A stretch of DNA of 64,000 nt from an uncultured Holophaga sp. (GCF_963677305.1 NZ_OY781925.1:247501-311500), one strand, 5' to 3'. Shown: positions 39,820 to 49,455, counted from the stretch's first letter. Notes: generated by a model not told the origin, from the letters alone. Numbers and translations: made by a program.

Positions 39820-40920
39820 ATGGCAGTTCAATGCGGCATCGTGGGACTTCCCAATGTCGGGAAATCCACCCTTTTCAACGCCCTGACCCAGGCAGGGGCC
39901 GCAAGCGCCAACTATCCGTTCTGCACCATCGAGCCCAACACCGGGGTGGTCGATGTGCCGGACGCCCGGATGGATGCCCTGGCGGAGATCGTCAAGCCCC
40001 AGCGGATCCTCCCTGCCGCCCAGGAGTTTGTGGACATCGCCGGCCTGGTGCGCGGTGCCAGCAAGGGCGAGGGGCTCGGCAACGCCTTCCTGGCCAACAT
40101 CCGCGAGACCGATGCCATCGTCCAGGTGCTCCGCTGCTTTGAGGACGGGGACATCACCCATGTCGAAGGCGGGGTGGACCCGGTCCGGGACCTGGGCATC
40201 ATCGACACCGAGCTGATCTTCAAGGACATGGAGTCGGTGGAAAAGGCCCTGGAGCGTCACATCAAGACCGCCCGCAGCGGCAACAAGGAATCCCAGGCTC
40301 TGGTGGCGGTTCTGGAGAAGGTCAACGCTGCCCTGAACGATGGCCGCTGGGCCCGCACCGTGGAGCTGAGCAAGGAAGAGATCCTCCAGCTCAAGCCCTT
40401 CTGCCTCATCACCATGAAGCCCATGCTCCTGGTGGGCAACATCAGCGAGGGGGACATCCCCGCCCCCGAAGCCAACCCCCACTACCAGGCCGTGATGAAG
40501 GTGGGTGAAGAGCGGGGCTGCCCTGTCATCGCCATCTGCTCCAAGCTGGAGGCAGAAATCCAGGAACTGCCCCCCGAGGAGCGCCCCATGTTCCTGGAGG
40601 AAGCCGGTCTCAGCGAACCCGGCCTCAACCGCCTCATCCGCGCTTCCTTCCGCCTTCTGGGCCTCCAGACCTACTTCACCGCTGGGGTGAAGGAAGTCCG
40701 GGCCTGGACCATCCCCGTGGGGGCCACTGCCCCCCAGGCGGCCGGCGTGATCCACACGGACTTCGAAAAGGGTTTCATCCGGGCCCAGGTCATCGGTTTC
40801 GAGGACTTCATCAGGCACCAGGGCGAACAGGGCGCCAAGGAGGCTGGACGGATGAGGGCGGAGGGCAAGGAGTACGTCGTCCAGGATGGCGACGTCATCC
40901 ACTTCCTGTTCAACGTCTGA
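39820..40920 (+). CDS. ychF: Ribosome-binding ATPase YchF
   Basis: Obg-family P-loop protein that uses ATP and binds ribosomes. 366 residues; G1 GLPNVGKST (9-17), G2/G3 region with [17 protein letters not shown], and a non-canonical NxxE motif (NISEGD) in place of NKxD, as expected of YchF. The C-terminal TGS domain has [16 protein letters not shown] and [12 protein letters not shown]. Start ATG 39820 with GGAGG upstream. Confidence 0.97.
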   Translation: MAVQCGIVGLPNVGKSTLFNALTQAGAASANYPFCTIEPNTGVVDVPDARMDALAEIVKPQRILPAAQEFVDIAGLVRGASKGEGLGNAFLANIRETDAIVQVLRCFEDGDITHVEGGVDPVRDLGIIDTELIFKDMESVEKALERHIKTARSGNKESQALVAVLEKVNAALNDGRWARTVELSKEEILQLKPFCLITMKPMLLVGNISEGDIPAPEANPHYQAVMKVGEERGCPVIAICSKLEAEIQELPPEERPMFLEEAGLSEPGLNRLIRASFRLLGLQTYFTAGVKEVRAWTIPVGATAPQAAGVIHTDFEKGFIRAQVIGFEDFIRHQGEQGAKEAGRMRAEGKEYVVQDGDVIHFLFNV

Positions 40921-40959
40921 AGGGCCGCCTGATAGGCTGATGCCATCACCGGACGGCAA

Positions 40960-42225
40960 ATGAACCAGAAGAAGGGCGCAAAGGGGAGCCGCGAGACCCC
41001 CATCGAGGACCCCAAGCTCATCGCGGGCTGCCTTGATGCGCTCCGCGACGAGGCCACGGAGTTCCCCATCAAGGTGGAGGGCACCAGCACCCTTCCCTAT
41101 GCGTCAATCATCTCTGCCATCGACAAAGAGAGAGGCTCCATCGCCCTGAAGCTGGTGCGCCCCCTCCCCCACGAGCTGGCGGTGGGGGCCACTTTCCGCA
41201 TGGTCTTCTCCGTGGGCGGTCAGCGCTTCGAGGCCCTCACCCGCTTCCAGGGCAGGGAGGGTTACCTCCAGTATCTCTTCAGCCGGCCGACCCAGCTCTT
41301 CTACTCGGATCGACGCCGGGAAAGGCGCTTCCCCTTCCGGCCCCGCGAGTCGGCCTACATCATCGCCCAGTCGAGCCCCCTCCTCGGGCTGGGCATGGCG
41401 GGCCCCCTGGCGAACCTGAGCATGGGGGGCCTGGCCCTGCGCCTGGACCGCCTCCTCAGGCTGGAGGATCAGATGCGGCTCCCCGTCCACACGGGCAGCC
41501 TGGATGCGGGGCTCGTCTTGGACAGGGTCCGGCTCCAGGATCTCCCCAAGCTCCCGGTGCTCGAGCTGCGCGGCCGGGTGGCCCACCTGAGCGCCAAGGG
41601 GGACGAAGTCTTCCTGGGCATCGAGTTCGGTGCCCTTTCGGTCGAGGAGACTGCCGCCTTGGCAGCCTGCCTGGAGTTCCGCGAAAAGGTAAGCCGGGGT
41701 TCAGGTCTGCCGAACAGCCCCTCCCCGAAGTCCGGGCTCCAGCCCGGCAGGACCGAAGCGCCCGCACCAGGAGAGGAAGGGGCTCCGGATCCCCTGGACG
41801 AGGCCCCCGAGCTGGAGGAGACCGACAGCCCGCTCCTCACCCTGCAGCGACGCACCCTCCGGGTGGGCCTCATCATGCTGGCTTCGGGGGACCGGGAGGG
41901 CGTGCTGGGGCTCCTGCGGCACCACGGCTATCTGCGGGTCGACACCGTGCGGGATCTCGCCCAGGCCCGGGCCCTCTGGAACGCCCAGCCCGAGCGCAGG
42001 CCCGCCTTGGTACTGGCGGGTCTGCCCCCCACCGCCCTGGGGGTGGAGCAACTGGTCCAGAGCATGGGCAACACCCCCATGGCCCTCCTGAGTGATGCCA
42101 CGGACCCGGGCCTCATGATGGGGTTGGGCAGCACGACCCGCATGCTTCCGGTCCACCCCCTCGAGGCGGAGGACGAGGAACACTGGATCCGCATCCTGGA
42201 TGGCCTGGCGGGCATCGGAGGGTGA
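40960..42225 (+). CDS. PilZ domain protein with C-terminal receiver-like region
   Basis: 421 residues. The N-terminal part (about 20-125) looks like the flagellar-brake/YcgR-N fold. The PilZ domain starts at the RxxxR region SDRRRERRFPFRP and continues with NLSMGGLALRL (the N-x-S-x2-G c-di-GMP signature), so c-di-GMP binding is likely. After a Pro-rich linker (about 245-285), the last 125 residues have the alternating pattern of a receiver domain (LRVGLIMLASGD, ALVLAGLPP) without an obvious phospho-Asp. No membrane helix. Role likely motility or surface control. Confidence 0.82.
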   Translation: MNQKKGAKGSRETPIEDPKLIAGCLDALRDEATEFPIKVEGTSTLPYASIISAIDKERGSIALKLVRPLPHELAVGATFRMVFSVGGQRFEALTRFQGREGYLQYLFSRPTQLFYSDRRRERRFPFRPRESAYIIAQSSPLLGLGMAGPLANLSMGGLALRLDRLLRLEDQMRLPVHTGSLDAGLVLDRVRLQDLPKLPVLELRGRVAHLSAKGDEVFLGIEFGALSVEETAALAACLEFREKVSRGSGLPNSPSPKSGLQPGRTEAPAPGEEGAPDPLDEAPELEETDSPLLTLQRRTLRVGLIMLASGDREGVLGLLRHHGYLRVDTVRDLAQARALWNAQPERRPALVLAGLPPTALGVEQLVQSMGNTPMALLSDATDPGLMMGLGSTTRMLPVHPLEAEDEEHWIRILDGLAGIGG

Positions 42226-42278
42226 CGGGGGCGTGGCGGGGATTCAGAGGCCCATGAATTGCGCCCTGGAAGACACCC

Positions 42279-44468
42279 CTACCTGAGCTGTGTGAGCTTC
42301 ACCAAGTCCCCCTCTGGCCCCACCCGGAGCAGCTCATCTTCGATCCGGTTGCCCCCCCGAAGCACCGGATCCGAGGCGTCCCGGGCCAGCAGGATCCCAC
42401 CCCGGGCGTTGCGATGGACCACACACTCCTCCAGGGTCACCTCCCCGTCCTCGAAAAGGACGAGGCCCGTATCCTGGCTGTCACGGATGGTGCAACGCAC
42501 CAGGAGCAGGCTGCCCCCGGGCTCCACCTTGCCCCCGCCCCGTTGGTTGCCGTAGACCTCGCAGCCCTCCAGAACACCCCGGCCTCGCCCTGAGCTCACC
42601 ACCCCCCAGGACTGGCCACTGTGGATCCGGCACTGTTTGAGCTGGACCGTGGCACCATGGCTGACCAGCAGCCCAGCATGGCCATTGGCCGCGATCTCGC
42701 ATTCATCCAGTGTTCCGATGCTCTGTTCCAGAAGGGAGACCCCGAAGCCGGCGTTGCCATGAAGGCGGCACTGCCGGAGATGGAGGGAAGCTCCGCCGCT
42801 GGCATGGATCCCCGCTCCGGCATGGCCACTGCTCTCCGAGTCCTCCATGAAGACCTGACTCTTCTCCATGACCAGGACTCCGGCGAAGCGGCTGCCCTGG
42901 AGCCGACAGCGCCTCAGGACCACCCGACTGTCCCCGGCGACCTCCAGCGAGCCGCCCTCGCGGCCATCGAGCTCACAGTCCTCCAGGGTGGCCTGGCTGA
43001 GCCCCTGCAGCTGGAGTCCGACCCCCGGGGCTGCGTGGAAGCGGCAGCCCTTCAGGGTGGCCGAGCTCCCTTCGAGTTCCTGAAGCCCGGCCAAGCGCTG
43101 CCCGCGGAAATGGCAGCCCTCCAGCTGGGCTGAAGCCCCCCCCCTCAGCACCAGCCCAAGGGCGGATTCCCCTTCGAAGCGGATATTGCGAAGGACCAGG
43201 GATGTCCCTGAGCCCTGACAGCTCAAGCCCGGCTCACAGTCCGAGTGGATCCGGCAGTCTGTGAGCTCCGCCTGACCGGAGAGCTGGAGCACCGCAGGGG
43301 CCGGGTCCGGATCCCGGCCCTCCTCCCAGGGCTTGCAGAGGGTCACCCCGCGCACCACGATCCGGCCCCCTGTGAAGGTCAGACACGGCCCCTTCGGGCT
43401 TTCCAGGATGATCTCCGAGGCCTCGCCTTCGCCCAGGATCTCCACCTCCCGGTCCACCACCACCGACTCCCGGTAGGTCCCGGGCAGAAGGATGATCCGG
43501 GTACCGGGCTCCGCCTGCCGGATGGCCACCCGCAGACTGAGACAGTGGGCCTTGCCCCCCCTGCCCACGATGATCAGGCGATCCGTGGGGATGCGGCGCC
43601 CAGCCCCGGCGACCGCCCCAACCAGGGGAAGCGGAGCCGGAGACGGCTCCTCTGGCTTCAGGGCCCGGCGGATGGCCTCGGCCAGCTCCTCTGCCGAACC
43701 GTAGCGGTCCCCGGGGTCACGGGCGAGCGCCTTCTTCACGACATCCAGAGTGCCCGGAGGCAGGTCCTGGACCTCCTCAGCCGCGATGGGGGCAGGCTCA
43801 GCCCTCAGTATGGCATTGAGCACGGTGGTCACCGTCTCCCCCGTGAAGGGCTTGCGCCCTCCGGTCACGATCTCGTAGAGGACCACCCCGATGGCGAAGA
43901 GATCCGAGCCGGGGGTAGCCTTTCCCGTATCCAGGTACTCGGGGGCCATGTAGTTCACGGTCCCCATCCAGACCCCCTTCTGGGTCAGGTCGGATTGGCT
44001 GATGAGGGCGACGCCGAAATCCATGAGCTTGGCCAGGGGTCGGGGCCCCTCGGCCACCAGGACATTGGCGGGCTTGATGTCCCGGTGGACGATCCCCCGG
44101 GCATGGGCGAAACCGAGCCCCTCGCAGACCTGGGCCACCAGCTCCAGCAACTGGGCACGGGTCAGCCGCCCAGATCGGATCAGGCTCTCCAGGTCCTCGC
44201 CCCGGACGTATTCCATGGCCAGGTAGTGGAGCCCCTGGTCTTCGCCGAACTCGTAGACCGTCACGATGTTGGGGTGGTTCAGGGAGCCGGTGGCCCTGGC
44301 CTCCCGCTCGAAGCGGGCCTGGGCTTCGTCACCGAAGGCTGTCCCAGGGAGAATGGTCTTGACCGCCACCTCGCGCCCCAGGATGGGATCCGTGCAGAGA
44401 TAGACCTCGCCCATGGCCCCTTTGCCGATCAGCTCCCGGATCTGGAACTTGCCGATGCTCTCTCGCAT
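42279..44468 (-). CDS. Ser/Thr protein kinase fused to a 23-residue-repeat right-handed beta-helix
   Basis: 729 residues. The kinase domain (about 7-268) is complete: GKGAMGEVYL glycine loop, K37, HRDIKPANV (H128-D130), DFG (150-152), APE and GSDLFAIGVVLYE. A short linker (270-292) has no convincing transmembrane helix, so the protein is probably cytosolic. From about 295 a pectinesterase/NosD-like start (RIILLPGTYRESVVVDREVEILGEGEA) leads into a beta-helix of 13-14 rungs (about 391-713). Twelve rungs (438-713) are exactly 23 residues each, and a Cys occupies the same place in 11 of rungs 0-12 (405, 452, 475, 498, 521, 567, 590, 613, 636, 659, 682). It is the last gene of the partner-switching operon, 7 bases after the phosphatase gene. 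Confidence 0.92.
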   Translation of the reverse strand: MRESIGKFQIRELIGKGAMGEVYLCTDPILGREVAVKTILPGTAFGDEAQARFEREARATGSLNHPNIVTVYEFGEDQGLHYLAMEYVRGEDLESLIRSGRLTRAQLLELVAQVCEGLGFAHARGIVHRDIKPANVLVAEGPRPLAKLMDFGVALISQSDLTQKGVWMGTVNYMAPEYLDTGKATPGSDLFAIGVVLYEIVTGGRKPFTGETVTTVLNAILRAEPAPIAAEEVQDLPPGTLDVVKKALARDPGDRYGSAEELAEAIRRALKPEEPSPAPLPLVGAVAGAGRRIPTDRLIIVGRGGKAHCLSLRVAIRQAEPGTRIILLPGTYRESVVVDREVEILGEGEASEIILESPKGPCLTFTGGRIVVRGVTLCKPWEEGRDPDPAPAVLQLSGQAELTDCRIHSDCEPGLSCQGSGTSLVLRNIRFEGESALGLVLRGGASAQLEGCHFRGQRLAGLQELEGSSATLKGCRFHAAPGVGLQLQGLSQATLEDCELDGREGGSLEVAGDSRVVLRRCRLQGSRFAGVLVMEKSQVFMEDSESSGHAGAGIHASGGASLHLRQCRLHGNAGFGVSLLEQSIGTLDECEIAANGHAGLLVSHGATVQLKQCRIHSGQSWGVVSSGRGRGVLEGCEVYGNQRGGGKVEPGGSLLLVRCTIRDSQDTGLVLFEDGEVTLEECVVHRNARGGILLARDASDPVLRGGNRIEDELLRVGPEGDLVKLTQLR

Positions 44469-44475
44469 GATCGCC

Positions 44476-46071
44476 CTATCCTATCCGGAGAGCAGGCATG
44501 ACCGCCTTCCTCCGGATGACCACCAGCGTGGCGTCGTCCCGGAAACGCCCGCCGGTCATGTGCTCGAAGGTGCGGACAAGGATGGCCTCCAGGAGCTCCT
44601 CGGCTCCAAGCCCCGGACTGGAGCGGACCACCTCGGCCAGGGCCTCCGGTCCCAGCTCCACGCCAGCTATGTTCTCCGTCTCCACCACCCCGTCCGTGAA
44701 GATCAGCAGCGTGTCACCCGGACCCATGACCGTGCTCCCCTCCCGGAACTCAGCCCCGGGCAGGAGTCCGATGATGGGCCCAGTCGCCCCCAGGAACTGG
44801 ATGGGCCCCTGGTCGGGGATCAGGAGTGCCGGATTGTGCCCCGCGTTGACGAAGCGCAGGTTCCCGTTCAGCGGATTCAGGCTGGCAGCGAAGAGGGTGG
44901 CGAATCGGTTCCGGTCCCTCACCTGGTTCATCCGCTCGTTGAGCCTCCTGGCGAGCCCCCCCCAATCGCGCACCCGCTGGTCCGCCATGGCCCGGAGGAA
45001 GGCCGAGAGCTGGGCCATCACCAGGGCAGCAGGCAGGCCCTTGCCCGAGATGTCCCCCACGGCCACATGGAGTCGGCTCTCCCGGGAGATCCAAAGGTCA
45101 TACAGATCACCCCCCACCGCCTGGAAGGGGAGGTTCACCGCAGCGCACTCCCAGCCTGGCGGCTGCGGCAGGTGCCTGGGCAGGAGCCGCTGCTGAATGT
45201 TGCGTGCGGTCTCGAGATCCTTCTCCATCCTGAGGGACTGGATCCGGCTCTCCCGGAGGTCAAGCGCCGTGAACTGCCCTGTGACCAGGTTCACCAGGGT
45301 CTGCAGGAAGAGCTCGTCCTCCTCGTTGAGCGGCCCGGTCAGGGGTTCCGCCCCATAGATGAAGCCATGGCTGCGATCCTGGTCCTGGAGTTCATGGACA
45401 TGGACCAAGCCTTCTGTGGCGATCACCTGGGAGAGTTCCTCGCCCAGAAGCCTCGGGGGCACCTCATCCAGGCCCCTGGAGGCGACCACCTCCCCCTCGG
45501 GCCCCAGAAGCAGCAGCCTGGGCATCTGGAATTCCCTCACCAGGGTGCCCAGCAGCAGCTCGGCCAGGCCCTCGCGGGTCTCCACCCCCCCCAAGTGGCG
45601 GGTGAGGTCAAAGAGGGCGTTGAGGCGCGAGAACTGCAGGGCCAGGGCCCGATTCTGCTCACTCCGGAGCGCCTCCAGGCGCCGCCAGGCCAGAAGCGGC
45701 CCCGAGACCGAAAGCAGCAGCTCCAGAGCCGGGGGAGCCTCGGTGGAGTGGAGGACCATGTGTCCGAAGAGTTCATCCCCGTGCGTCCAGGGAAGACTGA
45801 CCCAGCCGGGACCGGGGTGCAGGGGGAAGGCAGGCGCGTTGCCCTTCAGGAAGAGCCAGCGCCGGCCGTCCCAGAGACCGCCCTGGCCTGCCCTGGCGAT
45901 ACCCATGGACATCATGCCCACCAGATGAATGAGCGACTCCTCAGTGAGTTGGAGCGGGAAGGCCTCCAGAAAGTCCACCAGGGGCAGCAGCTCCCTGGCG
46001 CCCTCAGGGATCTTCAGGGAGAGCTCCCTGAGGCGGTCAAAGGGTGATGAGGCGCCCGCATCCGCACTCAT
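44476..46071 (-). CDS. GAF-SpoIIE (PP2C-type) serine phosphatase, RsbU-like
   Basis: 531 residues. The first 280 residues are GAF-like/helical sensor modules (LLELLLSVSGPLLAW, RLNALFDLTRHLGG). A coiled coil follows (about 285-325), then the SpoIIE phosphatase: VGGDLYDLW and VAVGDISGKGLPAAL (metal-binding Asp residues), FATLFAASLN and FVNAGHNPALLI, and GDTLLIFTDGVVE. It is likely to dephosphorylate the STAS antagonist from the neighbouring gene. It starts at 46071, overlapping the stop of the RsbW-like gene by four bases (ATGA). Cytosolic. Confidence 0.92.
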   Translation of the reverse strand: MSADAGASSPFDRLRELSLKIPEGARELLPLVDFLEAFPLQLTEESLIHLVGMMSMGIARAGQGGLWDGRRWLFLKGNAPAFPLHPGPGWVSLPWTHGDELFGHMVLHSTEAPPALELLLSVSGPLLAWRRLEALRSEQNRALALQFSRLNALFDLTRHLGGVETREGLAELLLGTLVREFQMPRLLLLGPEGEVVASRGLDEVPPRLLGEELSQVIATEGLVHVHELQDQDRSHGFIYGAEPLTGPLNEEDELFLQTLVNLVTGQFTALDLRESRIQSLRMEKDLETARNIQQRLLPRHLPQPPGWECAAVNLPFQAVGGDLYDLWISRESRLHVAVGDISGKGLPAALVMAQLSAFLRAMADQRVRDWGGLARRLNERMNQVRDRNRFATLFAASLNPLNGNLRFVNAGHNPALLIPDQGPIQFLGATGPIIGLLPGAEFREGSTVMGPGDTLLIFTDGVVETENIAGVELGPEALAEVVRSSPGLGAEELLEAILVRTFEHMTGGRFRDDATLVVIRRKAVMPALRIG

Positions 46072-46502
46072 GGGACACGACGCTTGACCATCCGGCAGAC
46101 CCGGCGTCCCTCGAGGGTGCCGAACTCCAGGCTGTCCATGAATCGACTCATGAGGAGCAGGCCCAGGCCCCCCCTCCGGGGGTGCCGCAGGTACTCGTCA
46201 GGCTCGGGGATGACCAGCTCCCCGTTCTCAAGCCCTCTCCCGTCATGGAGGATCCTGACCTCCAGGGCCTCGCCGAGGAAGTGGAACTCGACATCCACCT
46301 GCCGATCGGGATCCTGACCGTAGGCGTGCTGGATCACATTGGTCACCGACTCGTCCACGGCGATGGAGACCTTGGCCGCCGTGGCCTCGTCCATGCCAGC
46401 CTGCAAGGCGGCGCGCTTGGCCAGACCGGTAACCAGGTTGAGGTAGCGGGTCTGGCTCGGAATGGTGAGCCTGAAGTATTCTCCCCCGGACACAGGATCC
46501 AC
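46068..46502 (-). CDS. RsbW-like anti-sigma/serine kinase (GHKL HATPase)
   Basis: 144 residues from GTG 46502, immediately after the STAS gene stop. It has the HATPase_c_2 pattern, AKVSIAVDESVTNVIQHAYG (N box with Glu and Asn), LHDGRGL (G1-like) and RRGGLGLLLMSRFMD (G2-like). Proteins of this family bind a partner (sigma factor or other target) and phosphorylate the STAS antagonist. No sigma factor of the SigB type is in the window, so the target may be different. Overlap with the phosphatase gene means coupled translation. Confidence 0.93.
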   Translation of the reverse strand: MDPVSGGEYFRLTIPSQTRYLNLVTGLAKRAALQAGMDEATAAKVSIAVDESVTNVIQHAYGQDPDRQVDVEFHFLGEALEVRILHDGRGLENGELVIPEPDEYLRHPRRGGLGLLLMSRFMDSLEFGTLEGRRVCRMVKRRVP

Positions 46503-46856
46503 TCAGGACCTCCCGGCCAGAGCCTCCCGGACCCGGGTCTCGTCCGGGAAGATCCGGTAGAGCGCCGTGAAGCCCAGGGTCTCGAAGATGATGTGGACAT
46601 TCTCCTGGAGGGCGCAGAGCAGGATGTCCCCTCCACCGGCCCTGACCTGCTCCACGATGCCCATGATGGCCCCCAGGCCAGCCGAACTGATGTAGCTCAA
46701 GTCCGAGCAGTCGATCAGGATGGAAAAGCGCCCGCTCCCCACCAGGTCATCCAGGACCTTCTCGAATTTCCCCACCGTGTGGGCGTTGATGAATCCCACA
46801 GGCTGGACCACGGTGAGGCCATCAGTATCGCGGACCTGGATCGTCAGATCGGGCAT
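46503..46856 (-). CDS. STAS-domain anti-sigma-factor antagonist
   Basis: 117 residues, the usual length. The predicted phospho-acceptor is S58 in CSDLSYISSAGLGAIMGI, aligned with the Ser of SpoIIAA/RsbV; the preceding Asp of the canonical DSSG is replaced by Ser. It is the first gene of the four-gene cassette and so likely carries the promoter. When dephosphorylated it should bind the RsbW-like protein and free its target. Confidence 0.94.
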   Translation of the reverse strand: MPDLTIQVRDTDGLTVVQPVGFINAHTVGKFEKVLDDLVGSGRFSILIDCSDLSYISSAGLGAIMGIVEQVRAGGGDILLCALQENVHIIFETLGFTALYRIFPDETRVREALAGRS

Positions 46857-46955
46857 GGGCTTGCTCCAGATGGAACTCGGTGCATCCTATCCCCCGCAAA
46901 GCGAAAAAGCCAGCGCGCTCCTGATATGCTGAAGCGAACCATCCCAGGGAATCCC

Positions 46956-47972
46956 ATGACGGAAGATGTGAAGGCGGACATCCGGCAGACTCTTCAGCGT
47001 TGGCTGGAGGAGCGGGACCGGTCCTGGCGGGAACGCTTCGACGCCCTCTGCCGGGAAGGCCTCGAACGTGATCTTGAGGATGGCTCCCTCCTCGAGTCCC
47101 TCGCGGCGCTCACGCCCCCGGTCACACCCGCCCCGGCCGGGCCTGCGTTCGAACCCCTCTTGGGCGAGGGGCTCGCTCTGCTCGAAGCCGCCCAGAGCCA
47201 GGGCGAAGTCCTCAAGCGCCTGCTGGAGGCCATCCGCCCTCTTGCGGGACGTTCCGCCCTCTTCGTCGTGAAGCAGGGGATCGCAAGTCTCTACACCTCC
47301 CTGGGTTTCGAAGGCGAGTCCCCTCGCCCCGGCTCCCCCGTCATCCCCCCCTCCGAACTGGAGGCGATGATCAGCGGAAGGATCCACCGGCTGGATCGCC
47401 CCGGACCGGCCTATGAATCCCTTCTCAGCCCCCTCAGCCGCTTCGAGGCAGAGTCCATCCTGATCCTGCCACTCCGCCTCAGGCGACGGACCGTCGCCGT
47501 GCTCCTGGCGGACAGCGGCTTGGCCCCCAGCCTGGACCACCCCAACACCATCCGCACCCTGCTCCACGTCGCCGAGTCATGCATCTCCTACCTGGCGGGA
47601 CAGAAGGAGGAGGATCGGACCTCATCCTCCGAAACCTCCCCGGGCGGCATGACCCAGCAGCTCCCCGACCCGATCTCCGAGACCATCCCACCGCCCCCAC
47701 CCGTGGACCCCAAGGTCCGGGCCAACGCAGAGCGGAGCGCCCGGGTCCTTGTGGGCGACATCGAGCTCTACTTCCCCGGCAAGGTGGAACAGGGCCGGAG
47801 CGCCGGCAGCCTCTACGCCCTGCTCCGGGATGAGCTTGACCGCAGCCGGGCCTCCTTCGTGGAGCGCTACGGGGAGGACCTGGAGCGCCATCACCGGATC
47901 TTCGCCTCGACCGTGGTACAGCAGCTCTGTGGGGGCGATCCCGCTCTCCTGGGCCCCGCGCCCTGGGCATGA
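46956..47972 (+). CDS. GAF-like domain protein with a C-terminal helical region
   Basis: 338 residues. The central region (about 75-220) fits a GAF fold ([41 protein letters not shown]). The N-terminal 60 residues are charged and helical. A Pro-rich linker (about 235-250) leads to a C-terminal helical block that starts [29 protein letters not shown] recall similar blocks in proteins of related bacteria, but cannot name the family. ATG 46956 is used (GGGA five bases upstream); the in-frame extension to 46044 is antisense to the partner-switching genes. Divergent from the STAS gene. Confidence 0.75.
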   Translation: MTEDVKADIRQTLQRWLEERDRSWRERFDALCREGLERDLEDGSLLESLAALTPPVTPAPAGPAFEPLLGEGLALLEAAQSQGEVLKRLLEAIRPLAGRSALFVVKQGIASLYTSLGFEGESPRPGSPVIPPSELEAMISGRIHRLDRPGPAYESLLSPLSRFEAESILILPLRLRRRTVAVLLADSGLAPSLDHPNTIRTLLHVAESCISYLAGQKEEDRTSSSETSPGGMTQQLPDPISETIPPPPPVDPKVRANAERSARVLVGDIELYFPGKVEQGRSAGSLYALLRDELDRSRASFVERYGEDLERHHRIFASTVVQQLCGGDPALLGPAPWA

Positions 47973-48072
47973 CAGGGAGGCTTGGCGAAAATCCCCCATC
48001 GAACTTTGCGTGACTTTCCGCCGGGGATGTGGTACATCCTTGGACCTTAGTGTAAGGAGCGCGGAAGCGATC

Positions 48073-48363
48073 ATGGCGAATCTCGGGAAAAAGTGGATTT
48101 GTTTCAGTTGTAGCGCCAAGTTCTACGACTTCGGCAAATCCGAGGCTCTATGCCCCAAGTGCGGGACGAACCAGAAGGATGCACCTGCCAAACCCAAGGC
48201 GGGCAAGAAAGAGAAGGTAGCGCTCCCGATTGAGGACGACTTCGGCTCCGAAGGGGATATGGAAGGTGGCGAGGATGGCATTGTCGAGAGCTTCGGCATC
48301 TCCGGTGCCCGGGCCGAAGGCGTGGACCCCGGCGATCTGAACATGGACGACTACGACGAGTAG
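48073..48363 (+). CDS. FYDLN-acid zinc-ribbon protein
   Basis: 96 residues. Zinc ribbon C10-x2-C13 ... C27-x2-C30 with [16 protein letters not shown], close to the FYDLN motif of TIGR02300 (here FYDFG). The C-terminal half is very acidic ([22 protein letters not shown]), which matches the family. Function unknown; an RNA polymerase or transcription-associated role has been suggested for such ribbons, but is not established. The leader has an inverted repeat GGATGT-GGT-ACATCC (48025-48039). Confidence 0.88.
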   Translation: MANLGKKWICFSCSAKFYDFGKSEALCPKCGTNQKDAPAKPKAGKKEKVALPIEDDFGSEGDMEGGEDGIVESFGISGARAEGVDPGDLNMDDYDE

Positions 48364-48388
48364 CCGAGTCTCCCCCCCCTGCCCCCCC

Positions 48389-49318
48389 GTGGACCGCCAC
48401 GTCCACCTGGAGGGCAGTCTCGACCCTGCCTGGATCCGGGAGCGCGCGCATCGCCGGAGCCTCCCGGTCCCCAGGGCCGCTGAGGCCCTCTGGCGCGGTG
48501 AGGCGGGAAGCTTCCGGGATTTCATCGAGAGCTTTGTCTTCAGCTGCAGCTTCCTGGACGGACAGGAGGCCGTGGAGGCCGCCCTGGAGGCCGCCCTGGG
48601 ACGCCTGCCCCCCCCGGAGGGGGCTGCCCTCCGCGGCCTGGATCTCTGGGTCTCCCCCCACTGGCTGGTCCGGGAGCGAAGGCAACTGAGCCTGGACAGC
48701 CTCTGGCAGGGTCTCGACAGTGGCATCCGTCGGGCCGCCGGACAGGGCATCCGGGTGGCGGTGGTGGTGGAGGCCGTCAACCACTTCGGGCCTGCCCACG
48801 GCCAGGAGGTTCTAGACCTCGTGGCGGGCAACCTGCCCCCCTGGGTGGTCGGCTTCAGCACCGGAGGCCTGGAGCAGGTACCCTTCCGGGACTGGGCACC
48901 CGTCTTCGACCGGGCCAGGGTCCTGGGGCTCCGCTTGGCCGCCCATGCCGGGGAGAACGGCCCCGGCACCCATGTCCGGGAGGCCATCCTGGAGGCCGGA
49001 GTCGAGCGGATCGTCCATGCCACGAGGGCCGGAGGGGATCCCGCCACCCTGGAACTCCTCGCTGGACGGCGGATCCCCGTGGATGTCTGCCTGAGTTCCA
49101 ACAGGGCCCTGGTCGAAGGCATGGGAGCCCACCCCCTCCCAAGCTTCCTGGAGGCCGGGGTCCGTTGCGGACTCGGCACCGACGACCCCGGCATCATCCC
49201 CTGCAACCTCCCAGGGGAGTGGGCGCTGGCCAGCAGGATCGGCCTCGGGGACGAGGCCCTGCGCCGCCTGGCCAGGGAAAGCGCCGAGGATGCCTGGGCC
49301 CTCCAGATTGGGGCGTGA
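48389..49318 (+). CDS. Adenosine deaminase-like amidohydrolase
   Basis: 309 residues from GTG 48389. It has the amidohydrolase metal HxH (H4-x-H6, DRHVHLEGSL), a third His in LRLAAHAGENGPG with catalytic Glu, and the downstream GTDDPG Asp pair. The next His block reads ERIVHATRAG, whereas adenosine deaminases read RIGHG, so substrate preference may differ. Related enzymes act on 6-aminofutalosine, N6-modified adenosine or guanine derivatives. Its stop is 39 bases from tRNA-Arg, in the same direction. Confidence 0.8.
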   Translation: MDRHVHLEGSLDPAWIRERAHRRSLPVPRAAEALWRGEAGSFRDFIESFVFSCSFLDGQEAVEAALEAALGRLPPPEGAALRGLDLWVSPHWLVRERRQLSLDSLWQGLDSGIRRAAGQGIRVAVVVEAVNHFGPAHGQEVLDLVAGNLPPWVVGFSTGGLEQVPFRDWAPVFDRARVLGLRLAAHAGENGPGTHVREAILEAGVERIVHATRAGGDPATLELLAGRRIPVDVCLSSNRALVEGMGAHPLPSFLEAGVRCGLGTDDPGIIPCNLPGEWALASRIGLGDEALRRLARESAEDAWALQIGA

Positions 49319-49357
49319 ATCCCAAGGTATTCCATGGCAAACTAGCGGTTTCGTAGT

Positions 49358-49434
49358 GCGCCCGTAGCTCAGCTGGATAGAGCATCAGGCTTCGAACCTG
49401 AGGGTCGGGCGTTCGAATCGCTCCGGGCGCACCA
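49358..49434 (+). tRNA. tRNA-Arg, anticodon TCG
   Basis: 77 bases including encoded CCA. Acceptor GCGCCCG/CGGGCGC (7 pairs), D arm GCTC...GAGC, anticodon stem TCAGG/CCTGA with loop CTTCGAA (anticodon 49392-49394), and T arm GGGCG-TTCGAAT-CGCTC. It reads CGA codons. In a GC-rich genome this is a rare codon. Confidence 0.96.
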
Positions 49435-49455
49435 CGAGTTGTCGGCAACACCCTA

